A stretch of 64,000 nt of DNA from Spisula solida (lineage: Eukaryota > Mollusca > Bivalvia > Venerida > Mactridae), in contig OX365948.1 in assembly GCA_947247005.1 (NCBI GenBank), forward strand, positions 620,001 to 684,000, read 5' to 3'. The translations under genes and the position numbers were made by a program. Each line of letters begins with the position of its first letter. Position 1 is the first letter of the stretch. The notes below the pieces were generated by a model that saw nothing but the letters and a program-made list of their open reading frames with translations, was not told the DNA's origin and made no database searches. This document shows positions 47,581 to 58,418 of this stretch, piece after piece.

Positions 47581-47722
47581 ACCGTAGCTCAATGGTCAGC
47601 GCGCTTGCCGTCTAATCTGGCGACCCGGGCTCAAATACGGGTGGGGGCACTCATATGCCTGCCGTATATCAACAGAAAGCTGACTGGCAATTAAAGGCTT
47701 TGCTCGGCATTTGCTCGGCACC
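47581..47722 (+). mobile_element. tRNA-derived SINE (copy 2)
   Basis: Duplicate of 38453-38594, carried along with the segmental duplication and not an independent insertion. Confidence 0.7.
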
Positions 47723-47942
47723 AAAAAAATCTGACTTGTCTTTTTCAGGAGCAAAAAGATTATAACAAATTAGACAGGACAGGCAGCATTCAACAAAAAC
47801 AGCAGAACAAACGTGTCCATGTAAAAATCCTAGTATTCATAAATACTTGTAAGCTGAAAGTCATGCATACGATGGTGGTACGAATACTTTGGTATTTTAC
47901 TGCCCAAAATAGTATATTTAAGAAATAATTCACAACACTGAG

Positions 47943-48058
47943 GGCCCTATGACATTATATGGACTGGCTAGTCAGCCCAAATTGTGTATATGGACCGAAG
48001 CGAAACTTAGGTCCATAAACACTACGCGGGCTGATTAGCCAGTCCATATAATTGGGCC
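47943..48058. mobile_element. Fold-back element (copy 2)
   Basis: Duplicate of 38815-38930 with the same 23-bp arms and inner stem. Confidence 0.65.
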
Positions 48059-48550
48059 TGAAGTGATGTGGACTACTTCTTATATTATACTGAACATTCA
48101 ATTGCGATATTATAGGCCTACTTTTGTAACTAGATCTAGATTCTTATAAGAAAACATTACATACATTTGGGTTTAAGTTGTTTATGTGCTAAAGAAAGTT
48201 GTTTATGTGCTAAAGAAATACATTATAAGGAGGCCTAACATCTATTTTTGGTATGTCTGCACATCCACCAAAATAACCCAGAAATGTGAAAACCCATGTT
48301 GCTATAATAAATCTATAGAAAACTAAAGCTGTTTCAAGTAGGCCTATAAATCGCCATTCCTGGAATTTCGATTTCTTGTTAATTTTTATGCAAACTAATG
48401 CGTCTTTAGGTCTGAACTTTGTATCATAAAAGCACATGAATGATCCATGCAATTACTGTTGGCAGGACATAAATCTAATTTTAACAAAAAACGCTACGAA
48501 AAGAAAAGTTCGCGCAACGTCACGCTCTATAGTAGCGTCACAGTATCCAT

Positions 48551-48626
48551 CAGCAGCCGGTCCATATTTTTTGCCGGTCCATATTTTTTGCCGGTCCATA
48601 TTTTTTATAATATTGACCGGCTGCTG
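48551..48626. repeat. Direct repeats inside inverted repeat (copy 2)
   Basis: Duplicate of 39423-39498. The three GCCGGTCCATATTTTTT units are retained unchanged. Confidence 0.8.
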
Positions 48627-48801
48627 TATTTGGAACATGTAAATCAGTCAGTCCATCGCTGGATTTATTGACTGATTGGAATAACAAAGAAACAGTTGAA
48701 TGAAATTTGGGTGAGGTATAATATAGGGGCATACAGCATATAAACATAAAGTATTAGCAAAAAGCATTAAGCAACTTCACGTAGTTTTGGCTCTCCAATT
48801 G

Positions 48802-49024
48802 AAGCCTAGGTCCCACTGAGGAATTCCACATCGGCGATGTTCTCCCGATTTCTTCCGATACCAACCGATTCGTCACAACTCCTTCCGATATCACCAACTG
48901 TCTTGTAACTTCCCCGAAGCTTCCCCTAGACCACGAGGAACCTGTTCTCGATGTCCTGATAGCCCATTAATTTCAATCGCGAGTACACCGCCGAGGCAAA
49001 AAATGCTCATTGGGACCTAGGCTT
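48802..49024. mobile_element. 223-bp MITE (copy 2)
   Basis: Duplicate of 39674-39896, both TIRs intact. Confidence 0.7.
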
Positions 49025-50490
49025 AAGGCTGGAGATAAGAATAATAATAATAAAGACTTTATTTTACGAGGAAACTCATTTGACAATTATATGAAATGGC
49101 AATCTTCCATGAGATCCTCAACAATAAACAGTTGAACAATAACACAAGTACATAACAGTAAAGAGTATAATGGCAATTTGGCCCATATGACGTCCACAAT
49201 ATCATAATTTTATATATAATTGGGGGAATTTCATAAAAGAGTTTCAGTGAAAGGAAGTGCGAAATCGATATGTATGGGATCTACAATAAAAGGTATTAAC
49301 CGGTATCCAAGCACACTGTCATTCTACGAGGCCATTGGTGTGAGTTTCGGCACGCAGTATATGTAATAATAATACACAGATCTTCTATGTTTTAAAATAA
49401 TATTTCGCTTAAGTCAAAATTAAAAAAACGATGATGAAATGACATACTTTAAAGGCCACCAATGCTCTGGCACTTCAAGATCCGCCATCCATGTGATTAT
49501 CTTTTACATGCACTTCTATAAGGCGTACAATACAATATCCACAAAATAGTAAACTGAAAGTATCTTCAAACAAGTGTCTATATCATTTGAAGCGATTATT
49601 GAACTGAATCATTTTACGGGAGGGTTTCTGTCATATAAGTTGTAATAAATTGAGTCACAATATCGATGGTAGGCCCTAAATAAGTTTTTAAACCATGTAA
49701 ACTATCGAAACAGACTTTCAACGTGTTATACATGTATATATGCTAATGTACGTCATAGTCTCACTGCGAGGCCGAGAAATGTCAACATCCCTGACCATGT
49801 CCTGATGACAACATACAAAAGAATAATAATAATAGAGCCAATATGGCACTATATCGCTCATCTGAGTACAATGATATTTTGAATAATTTAAATATTTAGA
49901 ATAATTTTAGTGCATGTGCAGCAGACTGGAATGGTTGATAATATGAACTAAGGCATTGCCTAATTGGGGATTTAATAGATACTGCATAATAGGTCAGCAA
50001 TGTTTGTAGATACACTGAGTAAATTATACTTTGAAGTTAGATGTTAAATTGAGTTCACTATCAGCAATCAGTTAAAATTTGTAACATGTATTTGTAAAAT
50101 GTGTTTGTTTCATATTATATTATTCCTATGCATTCTCTATTCTTTATATTTCACATGTGCTTTGTATATATTAATGTTGTTCTCTATCAATTATCACTAT
50201 TTCTATTGTTTATAAAATGAATGTATACATCACTGTAAAGGTGGAATAAAATCGTATATATATAACAACGATATAATCCAAACTGGGACTTGAACCCAGA
50301 ATTACCGGTATTAAAAACACCAGTCGTCATTCATTTGACCATTTGGATGAGCAGTGTTGCAATGTCACCAAGCTATGTTTTTTTGTCAATTAAATCCCTC
50401 ACAAATATTACAAATTGCTGACAATTAACTGCAAATTATATGACCAGGTAATTGATTACTTAATAAATATTATGAAATAACAAACTTCAA

Positions 50491-51360
50491 TTAAAAAAAA
50501 CAATTAGCCCTCCTGCTTTTGTTTCTGCGATTTGACCTTTGATACCGAGTTTCATTTTCTGGAGTATCAACATGGAACCAGAGGCCTACTTTTCTACATA
50601 TATCAATTTGTTTGTCCTGAATTACCGGGTCGATTATTTTGTTGGTTGTTTCACTGTCCAAAGTAGAGCTATATTCAGACACATTTAATTTTCTCTTTTT
50701 AGAACAATTATTTGTATTGGGGGATGGTTGACCTGGATTTTGACTTGGTATATGCTGTGAAGAACAAAATGTGTTTGAATATGTGTGGTCATAAACTATG
50801 GAACCAGAGGCTGCGTGTGAACTTTGGCTGTCTTCATTGTTAACAAATTTTGAATTTATAGTTTGTGAAATGTCAGGATTTGGCACACCATGACCAGTCT
50901 TTTTCTTCATAGCCTGGAAGTGCTGGTTGCTTAAAAGAATGTCAATGCAAGTTTGAGGGGCAGGATTAGATGCTGGCAGATAACTGGTCAGTGTAAACGT
51001 AGCTGTGTTATCCCTTCTACCTTGTAACCAAATATTTATTTTACAATCCAACAGTTCAGACGCAGCCTCAATTTTGCATGCAGTGGCCCACCAGTTACCG
51101 AGAATCATTCCTTCCTGATACCATGTGGGAGTCATGTAATGGCCATGATGTATTTCAATCTTTTCTCTCCAAGTATTCCAATTGTCATAAATTTGACCAC
51201 AAATAAACCTTCTGTAAATACGCGACTCGTTAAAATCACCGGACAGCAAAATACTCAAGCAATGAAAAAAACAATTGCCATCACCCGGTACGTCAACGAC
51301 ATGAAATACATCATAATTAACTGTCAGTTCGGGTAAATATTGAATTGAACGCGCAGACAT
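50491..51360 (-). CDS. OTU-type cysteine protease-like protein (copy 2)
   Basis: Encodes the same 289 residues as 41363-42232, including Asp27, Cys30 and His147. Both copies have the same flanks, including the upstream AA/GTAAGT donor-like site (here at 51391), so either both are expressed or neither is. The lack of any amino-acid difference points to a very recent duplication or to an assembly effect. Function as for copy 1: predicted deubiquitinase fold, substrate unknown. Confidence 0.75.
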   Translation of the reverse strand: MSARSIQYLPELTVNYDVFHVVDVPGDGNCFFHCLSILLSGDFNESRIYRRFICGQIYDNWNTWREKIEIHHGHYMTPTWYQEGMILGNWWATACKIEAASELLDCKINIWLQGRRDNTATFTLTSYLPASNPAPQTCIDILLSNQHFQAMKKKTGHGVPNPDISQTINSKFVNNEDSQSSHAASGSIVYDHTYSNTFCSSQHIPSQNPGQPSPNTNNCSKKRKLNVSEYSSTLDSETTNKIIDPVIQDKQIDICRKVGLWFHVDTPENETRYQRSNRRNKSRRANCFF

Positions 51361-52839
51361 AATAAAATAAATGTCTTGTAAACAAACTTACTTGACCTAA
51401 TGGCGGCTCCCAGACGAATGAAGATGCTGAATTGCGTGTAAAAGTTGAGTTCACTAGAATGACCGCGCCTTTCTTACTTCCCTTTTCTTACAAGAGCATT
51501 CTTTTATTTATTGAATATTTTTAAAAGGAATTAAAAAATAAAAGATTATGTTAGAACTCAAAAGTTTCGTAATTTGAATACTTCTACTTTCAACGTTCAC
51601 TTCTTTCGACTCCGCAATTTTCTAAACCGGAAATAACTTTTTCTAAAACAATTAGTACCGACTCGAAACTCTGAAGAACATAGGCACGTGCGTGTTACTG
51701 GTATGGGTATTTACAATAGCCTATTATTATTGTTTGAAGAAGACCATATTGGGATCATTCTTGTTAATGTTGGTCTAACTCCATTCAGTTGTTTATGAGG
51801 AGATATCATTTAATTAAAGGCAATGTTGACGGATAGTGCACGAAGGATGACGTACTACGGACACCTGACGTAAGATATTAAACCATCCTAGAAACTCACT
51901 TTGAGGACTTCAGTTCTAACTTCAACTTCCAAGACAACAACATTTGGAATGATTTATAGCACGACATTGAATTACATTTATTTCGCTCAATCATTGTTTC
52001 CCTCACACTTGTTGTTATGTCTAAAACTGTTCCAATGTTTTGGCCTTTTTTGAAAATGGTCGTTGGTGGAATTAGAAGATAGGCTACGTTTGTGTGCGTG
52101 TCTGAGAATATAATACAATACCCGAATGTCACACTATTTGTCAGACACACATCCGTATGACACACAAGATTTACAAAGTGACGATATTGTTCTTATCGCA
52201 AAAGGCACTCGATATTGGATAAATAGTTAAGGCATCGTGATCGCGTTAATCATTGCCCTGTCACTTTCTGTATATCACTTTGTGGTGCCGTATTACATTC
52301 TATTAGAAGTGTCGCTGGAAGTGGTTGTAAAGGCTCCGTGTTAGTTGATGTGGACAGTGTAATATCTTATCTAACATGACCCACACATTCATCGGGGATC
52401 ATATAGTGTGGAATCCCTGATCAAATGGGGGTATTTATACCATTAGTATGATACATGCGTGTTATGAGACAATCCATTGCCATGCTGGAGGGTCACACCA
52501 GTGGTATTAATGTACCTCCTTAGTGAGCGATATTAAAAAGGAACATATATTAATTGCTACTTATGTACACCAACTGCTAGAGGTCAAACACGACATTAGC
52601 TGACTTTGGACATGAGAGTGTCCGATTTATACATTTAACTGTGCTGCCTCACAGATTGGGCTAAACATTTTGTATATTGTGATTTTCCAGCCTAACCAAG
52701 TATTGGTGTAATAGAAAGCCACTGACGGTTGCTTTATGACAGATTTGGTGCAAATAAGCACTTATAACCACTCTCGATATCGCCCACTGAGTATTTATTT
52801 CTTGAAAAAAAAGCGCTAAGTTTCCTTCCAACATGCTTT

Positions 52840-54215
52840 GTGAATTATGTAATTCACACGTGATCGAACAATAACATCAACAAACTACAGCGAAAACATC
52901 AGTGGGGTATTTGGTTCGTTTTTCGATTCGTTTTCATCAAATGAGAACAAATTTCAGGCAATTCAAGTAATAGTAGTGTTAATTCTATCGGGTATTAATA
53001 CCCTATAGAATTTTTTATGTAAAAATACTAAATAACTACAAAGTGCCGAAGTTTCTTAAGTTATTTTAGATGTCAGTGTGGTTGTTTATGGGATATACAG
53101 ACAACTATACCAAAATTACGCGAATATTTGACAATTGTATTTTATTTTTGCATACACCAATATGAGAGGCAGTCCCTTTAAACTGATTTGATGTTATGGC
53201 ATTCACAGAATAGAATACTTCTCTAAACTACATGCTTTTATCTTGCATCAAGCCGTATTCGAAACAATATCGTATTATCGTTTCCCAAAAACATGCAAAC
53301 TTGAATAAGAAATACAAATATAATTTTATGCTGTAAGTTCACTAAAATCATTTACAAACCTAGTTTAGAGCGTCCTAAAGTCCTAGCTTATACCAGTTCT
53401 ACTTGTGTGGGCCTTGGTTACCACGTCGACAAGTTAGTGTTGTGGTCTAAATTAGGTAAAGTTTCTTTGAGGATGTAAACTGTAAGTGTATTAAAAGCGT
53501 CTTCGTAAGGTTCGTAGAACATCCTTTGGTTCGTGTTCCAGCTTATATCAGGTCCATTTGTCTGAACCATCCAATCAGACGGAGTAGAGTTAACAGTTTT
53601 ACTGAAATGTTCTTAGAATTGGACAGAGACATCAGACAAAATAAATAGACAACATCACAACAACTTACAATATTGTATTATGCATTGCTTCATTACAAAG
53701 TCTAATGAGCTTGATGATATTGGTGCTTTGTGAAGTGTTTATATGGTGATTTAATGAAGGCGTTTTATGTTCATACCCAGATTTGTAAAGCAAATTGAAA
53801 TTAAAGTTGATGCAGTAGATAGTATTGAAACATTGTTCTAAAGATTTTCTTTCCACCTAATTATGATAATAGGTTTTATGAGCACGTTAACAACTTCTAC
53901 ATTATTGTGTTTACATTGTCTGGAATATTGTTATATTTGGCAGATTTTCAGATTAACTTAGTATTGGCAGTAACGTGATGTCATGATTATTTTGTTGATA
54001 TGGTTATTGTCATGCAAACTTACCCTGTTATATAGAGCAGGTACAAGTCTCAGGGTGAAGTTCAAGGTGTAATTGATAAATTGAAGACCTACTTATTGGA
54101 CGATCATTGCACATACGTTCGAACGTATCAAGTTCATATTACAAGTACTGAAGAGCCCAATGATGTTGGTTACTATAGTAACGTGTCATTATATATACAG
54201 CTAAATCAGGGTTAA
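52840..54215. other. Unassigned sequence right of the duplication
   Basis: No supported gene. A 63-codon minus-strand frame at 53665-53856 has no features. A short perfect inverted repeat, TTCTATCGGGTATTAATACC continuing to CTATAGAA, lies near 52982-53010. Confidence 0.4.
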
Positions 54216-54440
54216 AACTATGAAGCCGGTGGTCTTAAAATGATGGACATGAATTATTTTATCTATAGCTTAAAGTCTGGGTGGGTAAAAAGGCTTATTG
54301 ATGATCAAAATAAAGGAAATTGGAAACATATTTATACAAAAGAATTGAACAAATTTGTAGGCGAACTATTGTTCGAGAGTAACATGTCGGAAAAAGAAAT
54401 TAAACGCAGTTTTAGAAATAATTTTCTCAAATATATAATA
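54216..54440 (+). pseudogene. L1-like LINE ORF2 fragment, left of SINE insertion
   Basis: It starts YEAGGLKMMDMNYFIYSLK, matching the GGLKM.D...F..aLK..W..RL segment that follows the reverse transcriptase in L1/Tx1-like ORF2 proteins, then WVKRLIDDQNKGNWK. The frame runs into SINE sequence after about RNNFLKYI. The element is 5'-truncated around 54210. Confidence 0.75.
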
Positions 54441-54868
54441 TATATATACCAGATTTATATAGCGCCCTTTTCATGCGAATGCACGTTCAAAGGCACTTTA
54501 CCCATGTTGCAGCCACAAGGGCGCAGGTGCATCCTCTACCAGTGCAGATACCGCATGATCTGACCAGAGGGACATACTGAGAGAAAGTCCCTGAAGGGAG
54601 AGAGAAACATTAGATACAAACATGTCCGGCGCTGCAGAGGTGCGCCTAGCTCTTATTTCGAATAGACAGCCTGGTTCTTTAATGTGCCCGGTGTATTGCA
54701 CCGATACACAGCTTCCTGGCACTTCCAGATACTTTGCAGACCACACGGCCAGATATAGCGGGAAATATTATAAATATTTCAGAAATGTCAAGTTCCGATG
54801 TCAGGGATTGAACCTACGACCTCTGGATTGACAGCCCAGTGCGTTACCACTGAGCTAATAATACTATG
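54441..54868 (-). mobile_element. tRNA-derived SINE inserted in the LINE
   Basis: On the minus strand it begins at about 54868 with a tRNA-like head: A box TAGCTCAGTGGTAACGCACT, an anticodon arm with 7-nt loop CTGTCAA (GTC, Asp-like), and B box AGGTTCAATCCC at about 54806-54820. A body of about 300 bp follows, with a 3' tail GGGCGCTATATAAATCTGG then (TA)n at 54440-54460, an ending shared by many metazoan SINEs. AATA-rich words at both edges may be the target duplication. Short frames (54498-54746 minus, 54622-54831 plus) are side effects. Confidence 0.75.
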
Positions 54869-55924
54869 CTGGACTAAAGCAAAACATAACAATGATCAAA
54901 CCAGTAAACTAAATGAAATCCTCTGGAATAACCAACGGATAACCTCAAACAACAACACATTATTATATAAAAATTGGTACAGAAATGGGGTTAAATATTT
55001 AAAGCATGTGTTCAAAAAAGAGGAAAGTATATTTTTTACTTTTAAGAAATACAAAATAAATATGATATACCGAGTTCTGATCATCTTAAATATGTAGTAT
55101 TGGTAAGGAGTATATCAATCCATTGGAAAGAAGATTTCAACGGAAATATTTTAGAAAACGAAGATAACGAATCAGAAACACTCATAAACAGACTTAAAAC
55201 TGCTAAAAAGCCCACTCGGTTAATATATAACTCATGTTTGAAGTACAAAAAACAAAACACGACAGACAAAGCTGAACTAAAATGGAACACGAACTTTGAA
55301 AACATTGACTGGAAAGATACATATATAATACCAATTAGATCAACAATTGAATCAAAACTACGAGAATTTCAGTATAAATACCTAAAAAATATTGTACCGA
55401 CAAACCAATTCCTTCTTAAATGTGGTTATGTGGAATCAAGTACATGCTCATTATGTAAAATGTTTGTGGAAACAGTTAAAAATTTGTTCTGGGAATGTCA
55501 CGAAGTCCAAGTATTTTGGAATAGGTGCTCTTTGTTTTTTCAGCAAAATAATATAAATGTACGTCTAAATTACCAAATAGTATCATTAGGATATACGGTA
55601 CCGTCAAGTTTTAATAGTACTCTAAACTATATAATTATTCTTGGAAAATACTATTTATTGAAATGCAAACTGGGATACTCATTACCACTGATTACTAATT
55701 TCATTCAGTTCATACAAGGTCGCAAAAATACTGAAAAACATATAGCTCTCATGAAAGGAAAATTACCATCGCATTATAAGAAATGGAATTTGATAAGTAT
55801 AGACAACAGTGAAACAGGAATGATCAGGAACTCATTTCTCTCTTTTTTATTCTTTATTTATCTCTGCTCGACTATCCTTCTCTTTCTCACCTTGTATCTC
55901 TTTTTTACTCTACTAACAAAATAG
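54869..55924 (+). pseudogene. L1-like LINE ORF2 C-terminus, right of SINE insertion
   Basis: It resumes the LINE at CWTKAKHNND and continues with LNEILWNNQRI and NWYRNGVKYLKHVF (54920-55010). A stop at 55095-55097 and a frameshift precede a long frame at 55100-55924. That frame has IRSTIESKLREFQYKYLKNI, PTNQFLLKCGY, a zinc-knuckle-like C-S-L-C....E....LFWEC block (about 55445-55500), and NTEKHIALMKGKLPSHYKKW near the end, in the order expected of the L1/Tx1-like ORF2 C-terminus. Dead, but much less decayed than the copy at 18000-20960, of which it could be the missing 3' part by family. Confidence 0.8.
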
Positions 55925-57589
55925 GCATGAACACTTACACACACACATTCACAGAAAGTAAAAAAGAAACTTTTTAAATAACAAATTGTGGTTATCTCAA
56001 TCTAGTATACTATTCATTTTACAACATCTAATTAAAATAGTTTCACCCAACAAGTGTCACGTTTTGGGCAACCCTGTTCATCATACATTTAATAAAACTA
56101 CTATAGTGGATCACTCCTTACAATATTTTGATACAACTTATGTTTTGCCATATTCTGATTGTGTGTAATGCATGTGTACAATGTCATTTACCTATGATGA
56201 TATAGAAATAAACGGGGTTACCCAAATGTGTCCTCAAACGTAAATCAGGGTTAAAGACCACTTGCGAACAAAGACCACATTCAAAACTTTTCTGCACAGA
56301 CCAAATCTTATATATCTAACCAGAGCATGATTAATGATGTATAACCTGAGAAACACCTGTCAACATATACCTCTTTTCGCTGTGTGTGTCCTTTAGTGGT
56401 CTTAACGATATATTTGACTTTGTGTGTATAAACGTGGTCAAGGACAAACAAGGACGTAATATCATAATGAACATGAAACTGTTTATTTAAAAATCGTACA
56501 TGATCGTAAATGATCTTCCAGACCCGGTGGATTGGATTTGAACTCACGACCCGAACAACGTCCGCGCATAGCACAAGTAGTTAAAACTATCACAGATAAA
56601 TGAACATGTTATATCAGCAGTAACATTCACTAACCATGTACTCACTAACGTATGAACGGTATGGATATATTCCAGGTAACTAGTTCTTGCCATCATTATC
56701 CGGATAACTGACAGACACAATCAGTGAGAATGTACGTATACCACTGCCAACTGGAACACTGATTGTACCGACATGTTTATGTGCATATTCCAGATACAAT
56801 GCAGGTAAAATACTAGTAAAGGTTTTGAGAAAAACACAAACAACACTTCTAAAAGAAAACAAAATGTCTAAAAAAAACAACATGGTATTCGTAAATGAGA
56901 TCATTCGTATTTATGTTTTTTTCTTTTTCCGCCAGCAAAATTGCATGTCTGACATACTGTATGTAATTTGTATATCTTTTGTGATCAATGTTCACTCTCC
57001 AAATTGACTCGTGGAAAGATTGGGTTTTCTCAGACAAAAGTGGTCTGAATGTTCATATGATTTTTTAGTAGGACTGAACAATGGATGTCATTGTTGTCAT
57101 GGATTGTGTCTGGTTTCTATATAGAACTTGCACACGTGTTAAAATTTCAGTTTGCTCGTATGCGTGATGTACAATTGTTTTCTATGGCATTCGAATAATA
57201 AAACATAACATGTAAAAGACCATTGCAATTTAATATTGCACTTTTTACTGTTGACTTTTTATTGTTGTCGTTCATTATGTTGCACGGATCAATCACGTAT
57301 CATCTCCATTACTTTTTGTTAATTAGTTGTTTTATCTTACTTCCTAGTTTGATATTGTGTCAGATGTTTTTGTGATGTCATGACACCGGTCGAATAATTT
57401 TTAAAAAACAAATCGCGTATGTTCTGTTAATTGTTAGAATGACAATTTCTGTTGACATTCTAATAAATATTAATCGTCTATATAGTTCTTGCCATAGGAT
57501 ACTAAACGTATTCAATGTGTCTTGCTATGTGTACATGTACCTCTGATATAGCAGGTAATTATCGATTAAAATTGGTGAAAGGGAACATC
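55925..57589. other. Unassigned sequence, LINE 3' UTR on the left
   Basis: The first couple of hundred bases are probably the LINE 3' UTR. At about 56525-56590 the minus strand has GAGTTCAAATCCAATCC, a B-box-like word in a tRNA-related relic. The 60-88-codon frames here have no family features. Confidence 0.4.
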
Positions 57590-57745
57590 ATCGGTGCTCG
57601 CTATGAACCGGGTGCTCGTAATAATGATGCTCAGGTTTAAATCAAATTACAATTTAGAGCAAATTCGCCGGTACTTTGAAATTTGCTCGAGATAGGCCGG
57701 GTGCTCGTAATATCGATGTTCGTTATAACGAAGTTTTACTGTACA
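57590..57745 (-). mobile_element. Pogo/Tigger-like MITE copy
   Basis: The minus strand starts at 57744 with TACAGTAAAACTTCGTTATA and continues ACGAGCACCCGGCCTATC and CTCGAGCAAA, matching 22969-23050. The far end carries a second ACGAGCACCCGGTTCATAGC block, an internal repeat. Too short for a transposase. Confidence 0.65.
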
Positions 57746-58418
57746 TCAATTTAATGCTATTTGGATACCAATCTACTTATTAGATCACGATTTAATCATT
57801 TAACTAATATTCAATTCTGATCGCTGTCATCTCATTGCCACATAGAACCACGTAGATATGACTTGAAACATTCATTACTAGTGTGTAATCTAAGGTCCAG
57901 AAATAGTGCTAACTTATGACGCCATGTTTAGCTTAAAGAACATTTAGGCAACGATAAGTGAATAAACAGTCAGAACATGACCATGGAGTACCACACACCG
58001 ACTGCTGTTTTCTGTTTTAGGGCGACACGTTGTGACACTTTGTGACGAAGTTTGCTACATTGTGGCATCAATGTGTGGTCACCGTACAACACCCAATCCC
58101 AACTTCCAAGTGAATAATATATGACATGTTAGATCCTTAATCAAATATTCCAGGGAAACATTGACAAGGTATAGCAACAAGACATTTATATATAGCTACA
58201 TATAGGCGTGTTGCCATAACGACAGAACGGAACACAATATTACAATTCCCAATGTATTACCAGTGTGCATAATTAAAAGAAAAGGTCGCAATAATAGCAT
58301 GAATATACCGGTCGGTGAATCATAAGTTCCTAAGCTTCGGAGTTACCAAGCGAATGAAAGTTAACATAAATAGGATGTACATTGACAGTGTTTACAAGTC
58401 TCCAACCCATATACTTAA
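57746..58418. other. Unassigned sequence
   Basis: Nothing recognised apart from general AT-richness. Confidence 0.45.

Larger units (their letters stand above)
43709..52839. repeat. 9.13-kb tandem duplication, copy 2
   Basis: Same content and orientation as 34579-43708. The only length difference I detected is the poly-C run (10 C at 46426-46435). Unassigned stretches of this copy (44237-47580, 48059-48550, 49025-50490, 51392-52836) hold what their partners in copy 1 hold and nothing more. Confidence 0.95.

Noticed and set aside
43709..52839. 9.13-kb unit as a single large transposon
   Set aside because: It has no matching terminal inverted or long terminal repeats at its edges, no element-length target duplication, and its borders cut through another repeat, so tandem segmental duplication fits better.
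54800..54868. tRNA-Asp gene on the minus strand
   Set aside because: The head is good, but it continues into a SINE body with a typical SINE tail and sits inside a LINE reading frame.
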